DNA of 64,000 nt from Nissolia schottii (lineage: Eukaryota; Streptophyta; Magnoliopsida; Fabales; Fabaceae): assembly GCA_003254905.1 (NCBI GenBank), contig QANU01065369.1, positions 62,001-126,000 of the forward strand, read 5' to 3'. Position numbers and translations under genes: made by a program. The notes beneath the pieces were generated by a model, which was not told the origin of the DNA, ran no database searches, and saw only the letters and a list, made by a program, of their open reading frames with translations. Positions 33,960-45,240 of the stretch are shown piece after piece; positions within the stretch are counted from its first letter, which is position 1, and the number at the start of each line of letters is the position of its first letter.

Positions 33960-34390
33960 CAACAAATCTGTAGGGCATATTTTTCAGCAAATTTACATAT
34001 TAGAATTCTTCACAGCACCTGCAGGGCGTATTTTAGCATCAGAATTGCATATCAGAATTTTTCAGCAACCCTCGCAGGGCGTATTTTATGAACACACCTG
34101 TTCTGAGTACATTTCTCAACAAAGCCACTCAGGGCGTATTTTCAGCACAATCTACCAAGACTAGAATGCAACAAAACAAAGGCAACAAGCTTCACAAACA
34201 GCAAGAAGGTGTAGAAGACACACAAATAAATGACCAAATATTGTTACATAAGAGCATCAGCAAACAAATTGCATATTAGAATTTCTCAGCAAATCTGCAG
34301 TGCGTATTTTTCAACAATCTTGCCTTGCAATGCATTTTTCAACAAATCTTCTCAGGGCGTATTTTTCAGTAAAATCTGTCAAGACTAGAA
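33960..34390 (+). repeat. Interspersed CAGGGCGTATTTT repeats
   Basis: GCAGGGCGTATTTTAGCA, GCAGGGCGTATTTTATG, CAGGGCGTATTTTCAGCA, CAGTGCGTATTTTTCAACA and CAGGGCGTATTTTTCAGTA occur at irregular 50-130 base spacing, generally followed by ...AGAATT or a short CAGCAA word. The array lies inside the retrotransposon interior. Confidence 0.65.
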
Positions 34391-35085
34391 TTCAACAAGA
34401 CAAAGCTACAAGTTCCATACAAATGTCAACATTACTCAAATACATGGCACATTCATCCTTCTAAAGACTAGCTCATACAAACCTCAGCAAATCAACAAAA
34501 TTACAAGATTACAAGTCAAGAAAGTAAATCCAAACAGTGGGGGCTGCATATTCAGAAGCAGTAGAAGAAAGGGCAAGGCGGTCGACAGGACGCCTATCAC
34601 GAGAACCCACCGCTGCAGTTGATTTTCTTTTTTGGTGGGAGAAGGAGCAACCCGTTCTGCAACAAATCAAACACACCATCAGAAAGCCACATATACAATG
34701 CAAAAAAGAACAAGCAAAAGTAGAATCATGAATATATATATATATACACACACACACACCTATAGAGGACGTTGCAAACTCGCAACCAATGCTACACATG
34801 GAGCCAACAACGATCGCCTTGTTCGTTGCGAACACTACACCCGCGGCCAAGCATGACGACGCCAGTGGCCTAAATTCAGGTAAGTTCTTTACCACAATAG
34901 CTGAGTAAAATTGCACACCAATCTATTATCCTTGAGTTTTAAGATTGCCTTCACACTCATATAACCAGAAATGGTTGTTTTTATAAAAATTCTTGTTTGA
35001 AAGTAATTCAAGTAAATCTAATGGTAACAATTAATGAAAAGAGATAAAGGATCATGTTGTTTGTCATGTTTTTTGTTTCTTTAAC

Positions 35086-35086
<1 letters not shown>

Positions 35087-35126
<40 letters not shown>
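35087..35126. repeat. TG dinucleotide microsatellite
   Basis: About 18 tandem TG units follow ATATATGTG and end with TACAC, inside the non-coding part of the 9-kb element. Confidence 0.9.
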
Positions 35127-35127
<1 letters not shown>

Positions 35128-35160
35128 ACTTATGCATTAAAAAAAAAAAAAAAGAGACAA

Positions 35161-35520
35161 GAAGGGGAAACGGAAGGCAGAGACGCCCTCCCCAAATTTG
35201 CATGATTTATCAGTAGGGGTAGCGGTCGACAGAGACGCCCTCCCTAAATTTATATGATTGGTTGGGGGGAAACAGACGGCAGAGATGCCATCCCCAAATT
35301 TGCATGATTTTATCAGTAGGGGTAGCGGTCGGCAGAGACGCCCTCCCTGAATATATATGATTTATTGGGTGAAACGGACGGCAGAGACGCCATCCCCAAT
35401 ATGTATGATTTATTGATTGTTCAAAAAGGGGTAGCGGTCGGCAGAGACGCCCTCCCCAATATGTATGATTTATTGATTGTTCAAAAAGGGGTAACGGTCG
35501 GCAGAGACGCCCTCCCCAAG
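35161..35520 (+). repeat. Tandem array of about seven 48-60 base units (GGCAGAGACGCCCTCCCCAA)
   Basis: Units begin near 35,164, 35,217, 35,266, 35,322, 35,370, 35,429 and 35,489. They alternate between a GGGGAAACGGACGGCAGAGA type and a GGGGTAGCGGTCGGCAGAGA type, so the higher-order unit is a pair of about 105 bases. Each core carries (A/G)CGCC(C/A)TCC. Alternation suggests doubling of a two-unit block. Confidence 0.8.
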
Positions 35521-35569
35521 GTTGTACGACCTCTTCAATGACGAGTGTACCAAGAGAAAGAGTTCAAAG

Positions 35570-35860
35570 TCTTTGAGATACGAGTTGAATCCCACTCAAA
35601 AGGAAAAGAGTAGAAAGTCTAAAAGACATGTAACTCATATCCAACTGAAAATGGAAAGAACATATAGTTTGTAGACACCCACTCAGGAAAATCAAATGAT
35701 ACAAGCCTTCACAGTACAAAATTCATTAATCGATTGAAAGAGCACAAAGTCTACAGACACAAGCTGAATCCAATTCAAAAAGGAAAGGAGTAGAAAGTCT
35801 AAAAGACATATAACTCACCTCCGACTGAAAGGGAAAGTACACAAAGTATCAAGACTTTGA
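35570..35860 (+). repeat. Two-copy direct repeat, about 180-base period
   Basis: AAAGGAAA(A/G)GAGTAGAAAGTCTAAAAGACAT(G/A)TAACTCA-type text occurs near 35,600 and again near 35,780, both preceded by GAATCC(C/A)A(C/T)TCAAAA. The spacing suggests an ancient local duplication of the interior of the 9-kb element. Confidence 0.6.
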
Positions 35861-36301
35861 GCTCTATACTCTTAATAGTGCAAAAAGAACCATAAAAGCA
35901 TGAATAACTGATTTCAGCCCAATGATAGATTTTAATCTGAGAAAAGTTTCTAACGATATCTTTATCAATTTATACTCTACTCTGAAATGTTATATGATAT
36001 TTCTCTAGTAACAAATTGCATGCAGTGAAAAGTGCAGGTAGCCCAGGAACAAGTAAAGTATGCCAAAGAAAAGACGCCCTGGGGGCTATGTTAGGGAATC
36101 TTTTCCCTCATTATGTTTATATTGTTGACTAACCCAAAATTCGAATATTGATTGCATTTTTTTTGAAGATATAACATAAACAGGATATTGACAGAAGGCA
36201 ATGAGACAAGCAAGTAAAGCAGATAAGCAAAGACGCCCTTCAGCAAAAGGGTCTGCAGATGTTTTGCACATGAAGAATATTTGGCAACATCCTCCATGTG
36301 C

Positions 36302-36312
36302 AAGGGGGCTTA
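36302..36312 (+). promoter_or_regulatory. Polypurine tract of the 9-kb element
   Basis: AAGGGGGCTTA ends at the first base of the 3' LTR (TGATACAG at 36,313), the expected site for plus-strand priming. This and the primer-binding site next to the left LTR fix the orientation. Confidence 0.6.
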
Positions 36313-37406
36313 TGATACAGACCCTTCTGTAATATATGTATTTAGAATAGCATTAAGAATATTAAACACATAAACTTGTCTCTAGCATGGACATTGAGGG
36401 ATTGGCACAGGGTGATGCCAAACAAAACACGCCCTCAGCATGTCTATGGTAGAGCAACAAGGGGAACTATGAGGCGTAATGGATTGGGGGGCTTTGAGCT
36501 CTGCCCCACATCCCAAAGATGTCACGGGATCCACTCCAAGGGCCTTTTGGCCAGCTATGGAGCTTTGAGAATCAAGCACGAAATACGCCCTCGCGCACAG
36601 GCTGGCAGCAAAAATAGCACAAAAAACGCCCAGCAGGTTGCAGGGCATGTCTGACATGCCCCTGATGACCTCCTTCAGGAAGCAACCTGTTTAGCAGCAA
36701 CCTTACAGATTTTTAGAGCCTTTTCCATTAGCCTAGGGGAGGGGACAAAACGGGGTTTGTGTTTTTTACTAAGATTTAGTGAAAGAAGATTGCTTTGGGA
36801 GAAGGCTTAGTTTGGGGTTATGCTGCAGGTTTGGGGAGCAGGCAGCCAGGACCTGCACCTGCTGCTCCCTGAAAACAACAGGATCTGCAGGAGCCCAATG
36901 CAGCAGGGGGAATCTGATGGAGGAAAAAGGAAGGAAAATAGGAGAAAAAGATAGATAAAAAAAAGGGAGGAAGGAGGATCTGGGAGGAAGAAAAACAGAA
37001 CATAACAGCAGAAAATGAGAGGGAACAAAAGAGAGAACAAGAGGGAAGAACCAAGGAAGAACCAGAGAGGAAAAAAACCAGAGAGCAAGAGCATCACCAT
37101 AGCCATCTGCTGCCAATTGAAAAACGCCCTCCCTTGCACCCACGGGAATACACCATGCTAATGGATTCTCAAGCTCCATAAACAAGCTCACCCACACTAG
37201 GGCTTGGATTGGGAGGCAGGGCTGTTCACCCTCACCATCCAAACCCTCATATTTCCCCTTTTTCTTCCTCAAATCATATTCTATATTTTTCTTCACCTTC
37301 CCCCTTCCATTCCTTTATTCCCAAAGCAAGCATACAAACCTAGAATCTCATTCATTCACAATCATTTTTATGTTTTAAACTTGTTTGTTCAAAACGGTTT
37401 AAATCA
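36313..37406 (+). repeat. 3' LTR of the 9-kb element
   Basis: 1,094 bases, TGATACAG ... AAATCA. It has a small tandem duplication (AAGAACC(A)AGG twice near 37,045-37,070) absent from the 5' copy and lacks that copy's 25-base duplication. Confidence 0.88.
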
Positions 37407-37411
37407 GTGCT

Positions 37412-39980
37412 CTAATATTTAGTTGTTTGGTTTGGAAGCGTTAAATTATTTTACAATTTTACAAGTTAATGCACTATAATGTACAAAGCTTCTATTTTAA
37501 ATATATGTAAATAACATAAATGATTGAGATTAAAGTATAGGTGTGTCTTAAACATCTCAGCTTTTTATTATAAAATTTAGTGTGAAAATTTTGGACCCCT
37601 CTAAGTTTTAGGTCATCTTCCGCGCCCCTTTTCTCAATAAATGGATGAGATATATAGTGGTTTCGTTAGGTGGAATGTCCTTGAAAAACTTTGAAGAAGC
37701 CAAACAAGAGGAACGACCCACCCGGCTTGTAGTACTCCCCTGTTGTTCATTCTCTTAGAAAATATCACTACTTCCACAAGCCATAACCAATGATGATTGT
37801 TTGAGTAGGAAGGCAACGTCACGAACTCTATCTAATAAGGCGGCATCTAATAACGAAATGAATTAGTTCTATAATAAGAGAATTAGTTCATTCATGGTAT
37901 GTGTGACAAGGATTGTGGGCTAGGTAAAAATAACGAAATGAATCCCTCAAAAATCAATTGGACTTATCTCATTGAATTTTCTTTTTTAGAGGTTTTAATG
38001 AAAATCATCTTATATTTGTTGGAAAAAACGAAATGAATGAATGTGATTTTTTGGAGGTTGATATGCTGTCAAGTGTCAAACAAATTAAGAAGAAGAAGAA
38101 GGAGGACAAACACATTAAAAGTTATTTTGATGAAGCTTCCATTTTTGTTGAGTACTAATGTTATATTCTTTTAATTCATTCTCTTAATTAATTATTCTCT
38201 TAACTATTAGATTAAATGAAGTACAAAGTATGTATAATTAATGTGTTTAAATCTTAAAAAGTGATCATTTCTTATACTTCATTTGCTTGGTCTGGCGTTG
38301 AAGTGGGTTTTTGTCTAAACAAAACACATAGCGCTATACTTTTGTTCACTATTAAATGTTTCTTTTAATAAATACACATATATTAAAAAATTAATCAAAG
38401 AAAATATTAAATGTTTAGATTAAATTATCCTTCAATAAATGTTATAGAAAATTATAATGTAATTAATATAATAATAGAGAGCTTATAATTAACAGAGGTA
38501 TAGTTAAAATAATAATAATAATTACTTTTTTAATTTAATCAAATGACAATTAATTTTGAATAAAATTTTAGATAAAACGCAACATGCAAAATTGGATCGA
38601 CGGAAGAGTATATAAAATAAAGAGAATCATGTTTGGCAGGAAGCATACAAGACATGCTATATTGGTAATATTGCAGTTAAAATTCACTATTTCTAATTTA
38701 AAATAATTGTCTATTTTCTCTTTTACGTGAATATTAAAATAATATGGTGAAACTAAATTTTTTTTTATAACATTTTATTTAATTATTTTTATTTATAGTG
38801 AGTTGTTAAAATTATTATAATAAATAGGTATTGAAAATAATAAAATATATTAAAAAAATAATTATATATATATAAACTTAGAACACAACTAATTTAAAAT
38901 GGATAAAGTAATAATTACTCAAAAACATACACTAACGAGTTCGCCGACAAAATTAACGCCCGACAATGACTGCACGACTGGGGTTTAATTTCTGGTACCT
39001 TAACATAATTGTCTATTCACAGCCCCTACGTGTTTAGGTCCATACATTGAAGTCTACCCTGTAACTAGTGCGACTAGTGGTGTGTCAGAAAAAATCAATG
39101 CATAATTTGAAACACAGTAGCTTTAGCTTTTTATTGTGGGGAATGGTTTTTGTGGTATAAAGTTTCTGTGGTGAATGGTTATATCACTTGTTATCAGTTA
39201 TATTTCACCATCGGTAGTTTGATGACTTGATCTTACATGCTGCTTCATCCGGAAACTTCCAAAAATAACTAATTCTAATCCGTGGGATGCGGAGAGTGAT
39301 TTTAATATAGATAGTATAAAAGGAAAAAATAAAAAGAGTATTTTATTAAATTTAAGTTAATTTTTGATGAATTTTGTGATTCAAATTTATGTTGATTAAG
39401 CTGGTCAACAATATCGTTTTTAGTTATCAATAAAAAATAGATATTTAATTAGAAAATAGTTGAATAAATAATTTAAATAATACATTGATAATATTGTTGA
39501 AATCAATATCCTTTTTTTATAATTTTTATTCTTATCAAGGTTATACAAAACTTGGCTAATACTGGGCCAAATTCGGATATCAAGTATTAAAACCCCCTTC
39601 ACAGATTGTTTTTCTCGGCGAAATCTTTTGGGCTGATACATTTTAAGTAGGTTAAGCCTAATTAGAATGATTTTTTTAAGTGTGATTAAATCAACTGCTA
39701 ATTATTAAATAGTAGAAAACAAACAATTTTATACTTAGCTTGTATGTACATTAACTGATAAATCAATGTAATTTGGTTTATGAATGATATACAAATCGTT
39801 AATTGCCAACCTTATTTAATAATAAATTGTTAACATGTATTAAACTGATGAACTACCTTTATAACTATGTAAATGTTATGGATCCTCATAGTAAAATAAA
39901 AAAAATGTATTTCATTTAGATCAATAAAATATGCAACTGACAAAATATAGTTCGAGATAGTGGCGCACAAATAAATCATA
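37412..39980. other. AT-rich intergenic DNA, no gene seen
   Basis: AT-rich with many poly-A/T runs. No open frame with recognisable domains, and no repeat ends that could be set. It separates the 9-kb element from the Helitron helicase region. Confidence 0.5.
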
Positions 39981-39989
39981 CCAAACCAT

Positions 39990-42632
39990 CACATTTGGTG
40001 CCTGAGTTTCCATCTTTTTACAGGAAAAAAAAGCAAACACCATGTGAAAAAATCTATTTCGACAATCCTGATAAGGTTGGCAATAATAGTGCTGAATTCA
40101 TAACAATATAAACACATTGAGATTATACACTCAATTGGATCCAAGAAAAATACTTCTTCATGACACATTCCTAAAAACCTCCTTGTAAACAACATTTGAA
40201 GTAACGGTATTAAGTTCTGAATTATCATGACATATCACTATTTTTAACCCTTCACGGTGTGTAACTCTACTAACTACAACATACAACTGACCGTGTAAAC
40301 ACAAGTTTCTTTAAAATAAGTCCTACCTTTGACAATGGCTGACCTTGGCTCTTGTTTATTGTCATCTCATATGACATCATGATAGAAAATTGTCTTCTTT
40401 GAAACTTAAATGGGAGTTTTGTGTCTGAAGGTGTCAAAGTCATCCTTGGGATAAAAATCTTCTCACCAATGCCATTACCAGATATCACCCTTTCTTCAAT
40501 GACCTGTTTCAAGTTTAGTGATCACTAAATTGTGCCGTTACATAAACCAGCTGAATGATCAATGTTTCAAAGCAACATTATTGGAGTGCCAACTTTGAGG
40601 ATGAGCTCATGGTTAGGCATTCCAGAACATCTAATTGTGTTCAGAAATTTAGGTGTATGGATACTATTGAAGAACTCATTATGAGAATCAGACATGCATG
40701 CCATATCAGAACTCAAGTATGTTGCAAGCTTGTTACAATTCAAAACAATCATGTATTGATTGATTCCATCAACTAAGTGCAAAGTAGGGGCAAGTATGGC
40801 TTTTCCCTCTAAATATTTCTCATCATGTGAGTTTGCAATATAACCCCCATAGGTTGACTTAACAATAGCCTCAATAGGGTCATCCTATTCATCAATAAGC
40901 AAATCACCTGGAATTTTGATCTTGTCATCACCATCAACGGAGTCACCAAGTGTTCCATATCCAAGATGTAGAATCCAATCTGCAAACTCTTTAAGATCAT
41001 CAACATTTGAGTCTTCTTCATTTGAATGTAGGCGCATATTCTTCGTTAGCCTTAGAATTTTGACATCACTCCATAAATATGATGAGTTGATTGTTGCATT
41101 AACAATGTCTTGTCTACTCCCTTTAGATATTACTGGGAGTATTTGTCTGAAATTACTACCAAACACAATAGTTTTCCCTTCAAATGGTTGTGTTGCACTA
41201 AACTTATTTTCAAACCACATAATATCTCTCATAGTTCTATCCAAAGCTTCAAAGCAATGCTTATTCATCATCGGAGCTTCATCCCAAATTATCAACTTCG
41301 AAGATATTATAAGTTCTGCCAAATGACTTCCTTGTTTTATATTGCAAGTGGAGAATTCATCGAGATTTAAAGGTATGGAAAATCTAGAGTGAGCGGTTCT
41401 ACCACCAGGTAATAATAAAGAGGCAATACCGCTAGAGGCAACAGTGAGTACAATATTACCTTTAGATCTAAGAGCAAATGCCAATGTGTTTCACACGAAT
41501 GTCTTGCCGGTACCTCCATAATCGTAAAGAAAGAATGCACCTCCACGACCACTTTGGACAGCTTCCATTATCTCATTGTAAACACCTTTTTGTTCTTCCA
41601 TCATTTTCGTTAACAATTCCTTGTGCTTGATAGACAATTCAGCTTTATCGTATCAAAGGTCATCACAAATCAGTTTGTTATGTGAATATCGGTCAACATC
41701 ACCGACCAAATCCGAATTAGGAAAAGGCATAGTGGGAAAGTCGTACAAACTCTTGTTGTTATTGTTAAGAATTTTCTTAATGTCACCAAGTGTCATGTTA
41801 ATCAGTTCCTCGTCAGCCAATTATAACCCTGTCAAAATTGAAAATTATCTTAAATAGTGTCAGTATGAAGGTATTATATCTTTTGAATGAAAGTAGTTGA
41901 TTCTTGGTATTAATAATTCTTAGCTTAATAATGGTTTGTACCTGCATGGTTCAAAAGTAACCTTTGACGATGTAAAATACCATCAAACAATAATTTCCAA
42001 TTCTTTTCCCATACGAACTCTAGCCTGCTCATTGAATTGGAGAACAGCAAATTAGCAAAGAGTTTGCAAAGAAATTGACCAGATCCCCAATGGCTAGCAT
42101 CTTCAATTGCATCACAATATTCTTTATCACCATCCAATAAACTCCTAACATAACATTCAATTGCGTCACACAATGCTTCCAACTGTTCTTATAGCTTCAA
42201 AGCTAGTAGGTCCTCTAACCAAATTGAGTAACAACCTTAAATAATATCGTTCTCTTAAGTTGGGGGAACACAAAATATGCGACCGATTTTGGTAATCTTG
42301 GTCTTCCTCAAATCCCACTGTCGATTAGCTTTCTTCCAGACAAATCTTGAAGGAAATTCAAAATATGTGAGATTATGTGCCTCTTCAAATTTGCTGTTAG
42401 CATCAAACCAAGTTAAAAACTGTGATTACGCGACAGTTTATCACTCAACAACATCATCCACAAGATCATCATCCTCAAAGAGCATATTTTGTTTACCAGG
42501 CAAGTGAAATGACAGTCTTTCAATAGATGGATCCCTATAATGAAGTTCAAACCCGAAAATCCACCAAGCTACTTCACATGGTGAAATATATCGGCAATCA
42601 TAGTACATACTAACCTCATAAACTTCCTTAGC
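39990..42632 (-). pseudogene. Helitron Rep-helicase, helicase (PIF1-like) half
   Basis: Minus-strand order. 42,630-42,530 reads VYEVSMYYDCRYISPCEVAW. 42,270-42,185 reads RERYYLRLLLNLVRGPTSFE, a Helitron hallmark. 42,182-41,925 holds GSGQFLCKLFANLLFSN. 41,545-41,505 carries Walker A, GGTGKTF. 41,484-40,885 contains IASLLLPGGRTAHSRFSIPL, Walker B LIIWDEAPM and FRQILPV. 40,512-40,270 holds the late helicase motif MTINKSQGQ, and the last part (HGQLYV, KIVICHD, VVYKEVF) is in a shifted frame. Helitron Rep-helicases unwind DNA for rolling-circle transposition. Lesions include a stop directly after Walker A, shifts near 40,295, and FGSNFRQ where GGDFRQ is usual. It is collinear with the Rep half at 45,241-47,330. 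Confidence 0.8.
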
Positions 42633-42637
42633 GTTCC

Positions 42638-45235
42638 TGTAACATCTGGAATTTTCCCCTTACGAGAATTTCGCAAAAATCTCAATTTTTGCTTAATTAA
42701 AAGCACGTTAGATGCTATTATTTGGACTGGCAAAATTATTTAGAACACTAAGTGCTTCCAAACGCCAGTCAAGTAATTGTATCTTGATCTCGCGGAGTGC
42801 CACGAGGTCCGTGCCAAATTTTGACAAAAATCAGAATTTCGGTAGACACTTAAGGTATCTGTGAAAAATACCCTCCAGGCAATAAATTCACGAATACCTT
42901 AACCGGACATACCTCTACGATCCGTAAAATTAATAGATCGCGGATACGTGCTCGGAATATTTTTAGGATAGCCGAACACGAGCGAAAAATGACAAAACGC
43001 GATCAAACATGATCGCGAAATAAAGTGACCTGGTTTGGGAATTAATTCCCACGTTAGTAAAAGGAAAATATAGAAAAATTAAAGAAAAGGACAAAAGGGG
43101 AAAGAATTAAAAGGGTGAAGGGCAAAAGGGGGGAAAACAAATTTAGGATATATAAGGAAATAAAAATTAAAGGAAGGGCAAAAGGGTAATTAGGCTTAAA
43201 AGGATAATTTTGAAAAAAAAAGGAAAAGAAATGAAAAAAAAAAGAAATAGCTTCGTAAAGAAGCTAAAGCACCCCCTGAGCTTACAAATAACCACGGCCT
43301 CAGTGCCATTTCTTTCTTAAGTTTTCATCTGCTGTGTTGTTACTCTATCCGTTTGTGCGCGCGACGATCACTCCATCGGACTCAGGAAAAATAGCAGGAT
43401 CATCCTAAAGCTCCCGGGAGTCGTTTCTGACAACTTCCTATCGCGCCTGGAAAGTGGGTAATCCTAAGCCCACTTTCTATGTGGATTTATATGTGATTTT
43501 ATATGTGTATTTTGGAGTATCTGATTTAGAAAGCATTATGCGAAAAATATAGAGGTTAAGTTGTGAAAATGATTTTGAGTAGTTCCAATGTTAGGAAAAT
43601 TTAACAGTACTGATTGGAACCCAGAAAGGAACTGTTTTAGAAAAGTTACAGCGAAGTCTCGGAGAAAGTTACTAAACTGGCGATTTTTTTAGCTTTCAAT
43701 CGATTGAAATTCCATTTCAATCGAATGAAAGAATTTTTCAGCTTTCAATCGAATGAATAAGAATTTTAATCGAATGAAAGAAATTCAGGATTCATTCGAA
43801 TGACCAAACCCTAGTCACTCGAATGACACAAAGTTTTTAGAAACAAAAACTAAGTTTTCGAGACATTCGAATGATGAGGTTTTGTCACTCGAAGTAGTGC
43901 TGAAAAACTGGAGTTTTGAGCTTTTTTCTATGTGTTCTAGCAGGCCTAGAGTCCTAGAAAGTTGTTTATGTGAGTAAATGTGAAATTATTGTGTTATGTT
44001 AAAGCATGCATCATGAGGATAGACCACTAGAGGTTGTTGTCTAATGAATGAGTAATGAATAAAGATGATAATGAAATGTAGGAACAAGAGCATGATGAGA
44101 AAGATAAATGTGCATGTGAAAGAAATGAATGATGATACGCATGACATGTTCTGAAAGAGGAAATGAATGATGATATGGTCCGCTTCCGGCTTAGCCACGA
44201 GGGCGGCCCCTCGCCACCTGGTAAGGGGGTGGAGTCATGTTGGCCTGGGGAATAGACAGAAAAGGTAGGTCGTGCACCGTCATGCAGGTCGACGGGCCGG
44301 GGTGTCCGAGGAAGTATTGGGACAAAGAATGGTTATGAGGAATGATATGATTTCATGCATTGATACCGTGCCCCATCGGCATGATGACCCCCTGCATAGA
44401 GAGAAATGTGCATGATAAAAGATACCGTGCTCGAAGGTAGCATGACGTCCCCTGCCTGGCAAGCATGGTGGAAGTGTATTGCGCAACATATGCGTGATGA
44501 TCAGTTGTGTCTGTCAGCATACATGTTTATGTGGTTATGTTACGACGATTAGGAATAGAAAGCACGAGAACCTAGATAAGAAAGACTAGTTCCCCGATCA
44601 CTTAATAACTTAGATAAAGTTGTTCAGGATCTTAAGCAAAGATAATAACCAGTAGGATTTTAGTATGCATGATCATGTAGAAACCCCTGGACGGCCTGGA
44701 GGATAACTGAGAAAATGAACGTTAAGTAGTGCTAAGGAACCCCACTAAGGACCAAGAATTCTCACCCCCACTGGGTTATGGATCCAGGTGGGCATAGCGA
44801 GGAGATTGACTCGAGGGACGTATGGTAGACGACCGAGGGCTGTAGATCGGAGCAGGAGCAAAGTGAAGACGATCGCGCTAAGGCGATAAATGTTTGTGTT
44901 ATGCTTTATGACTTTGGTACATTTTGTGTAAATATCTAGTACTAAGGCTATGTGTAAATATGTTTTGGGAGCTTGATTGTAATTAAATATGTGTGCCTAC
45001 TTTTTATGTCCTACTTCGGTTATTAGCGCCTGTTGTTATATGTGATTTTAATCACACACAGCTCCTAGTTTATAACCTGATAAGCACACGAACGATTTTA
45101 AAAATGGTCCATATTTTGCGTATAAGATATTTGCAAAGGTAAAAGTAAGGGCTAAAGGTAACCCGACACAACGGATAACAACCCTGTGAGCATTGCTTAC
45201 TACCATGGAAGTGGGCAGTTAGCAGGGGTGTTACA
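42638..45235 (+). repeat. Solo LTR of a Gypsy-type element (2,598 bases), duplication GTTCC
   Basis: Ends TGTAACATCTGG ... GGGGTGTTACA with GTTCC flanking at 42,633-42,637 and 45,236-45,240. No internal domain, primer site or polypurine tract follows, so it is solo. It interrupts a Helitron exon exactly, and the coding sequence resumes after the duplication. Its ends resemble the reverse complement of the solo LTR at 14,994-17,813, so the same family inserted twice in this window. Internally, 43,685-43,905 carries a cluster of ATTCGAATGA-type palindromic words. Confidence 0.88.
43685..43905. repeat. Cluster of AT(T/C)CGAATGA words in the solo LTR
   Basis: About eight copies of (A/T)(T/C)CGA(A/T)TGA-type words (AATCGATTGAA, AATCGAATGAA, ATTCGAATGA, ACTCGAATGA) in both orientations over 220 bases. 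They look like a repeated palindromic binding site or fold-back seed; the function is unknown. Confidence 0.65.
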
Positions 45236-45240
45236 GTTCC

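Larger units (their letters stand above)
28400..37406 (+). mobile_element. 9-kb non-autonomous LTR retrotransposon (LARD-like), duplication GTGCT
   Basis: Two direct repeats of about 1.1 kb (28,400-29,504 and 36,313-37,406) are flanked by GTGCT on the outside (28,395-28,399 and 37,407-37,411). Directly inside the left LTR is a candidate primer-binding site, TTGGCGACTCTACTGGG (29,505-29,521). Just before the right LTR is a purine tract, AAGGGGGCTTA (36,302-36,312). This orders the element on the plus strand. The 6.8-kb interior has no gag, protease, integrase, reverse transcriptase or RNase H motif. It carries a PPR-gene fragment (about 29,920-30,220), a TG microsatellite and several tandem repeats. 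It must therefore depend on proteins from another element, as LARDs do. The left LTR starts TA where the right starts TG. Confidence 0.88.
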
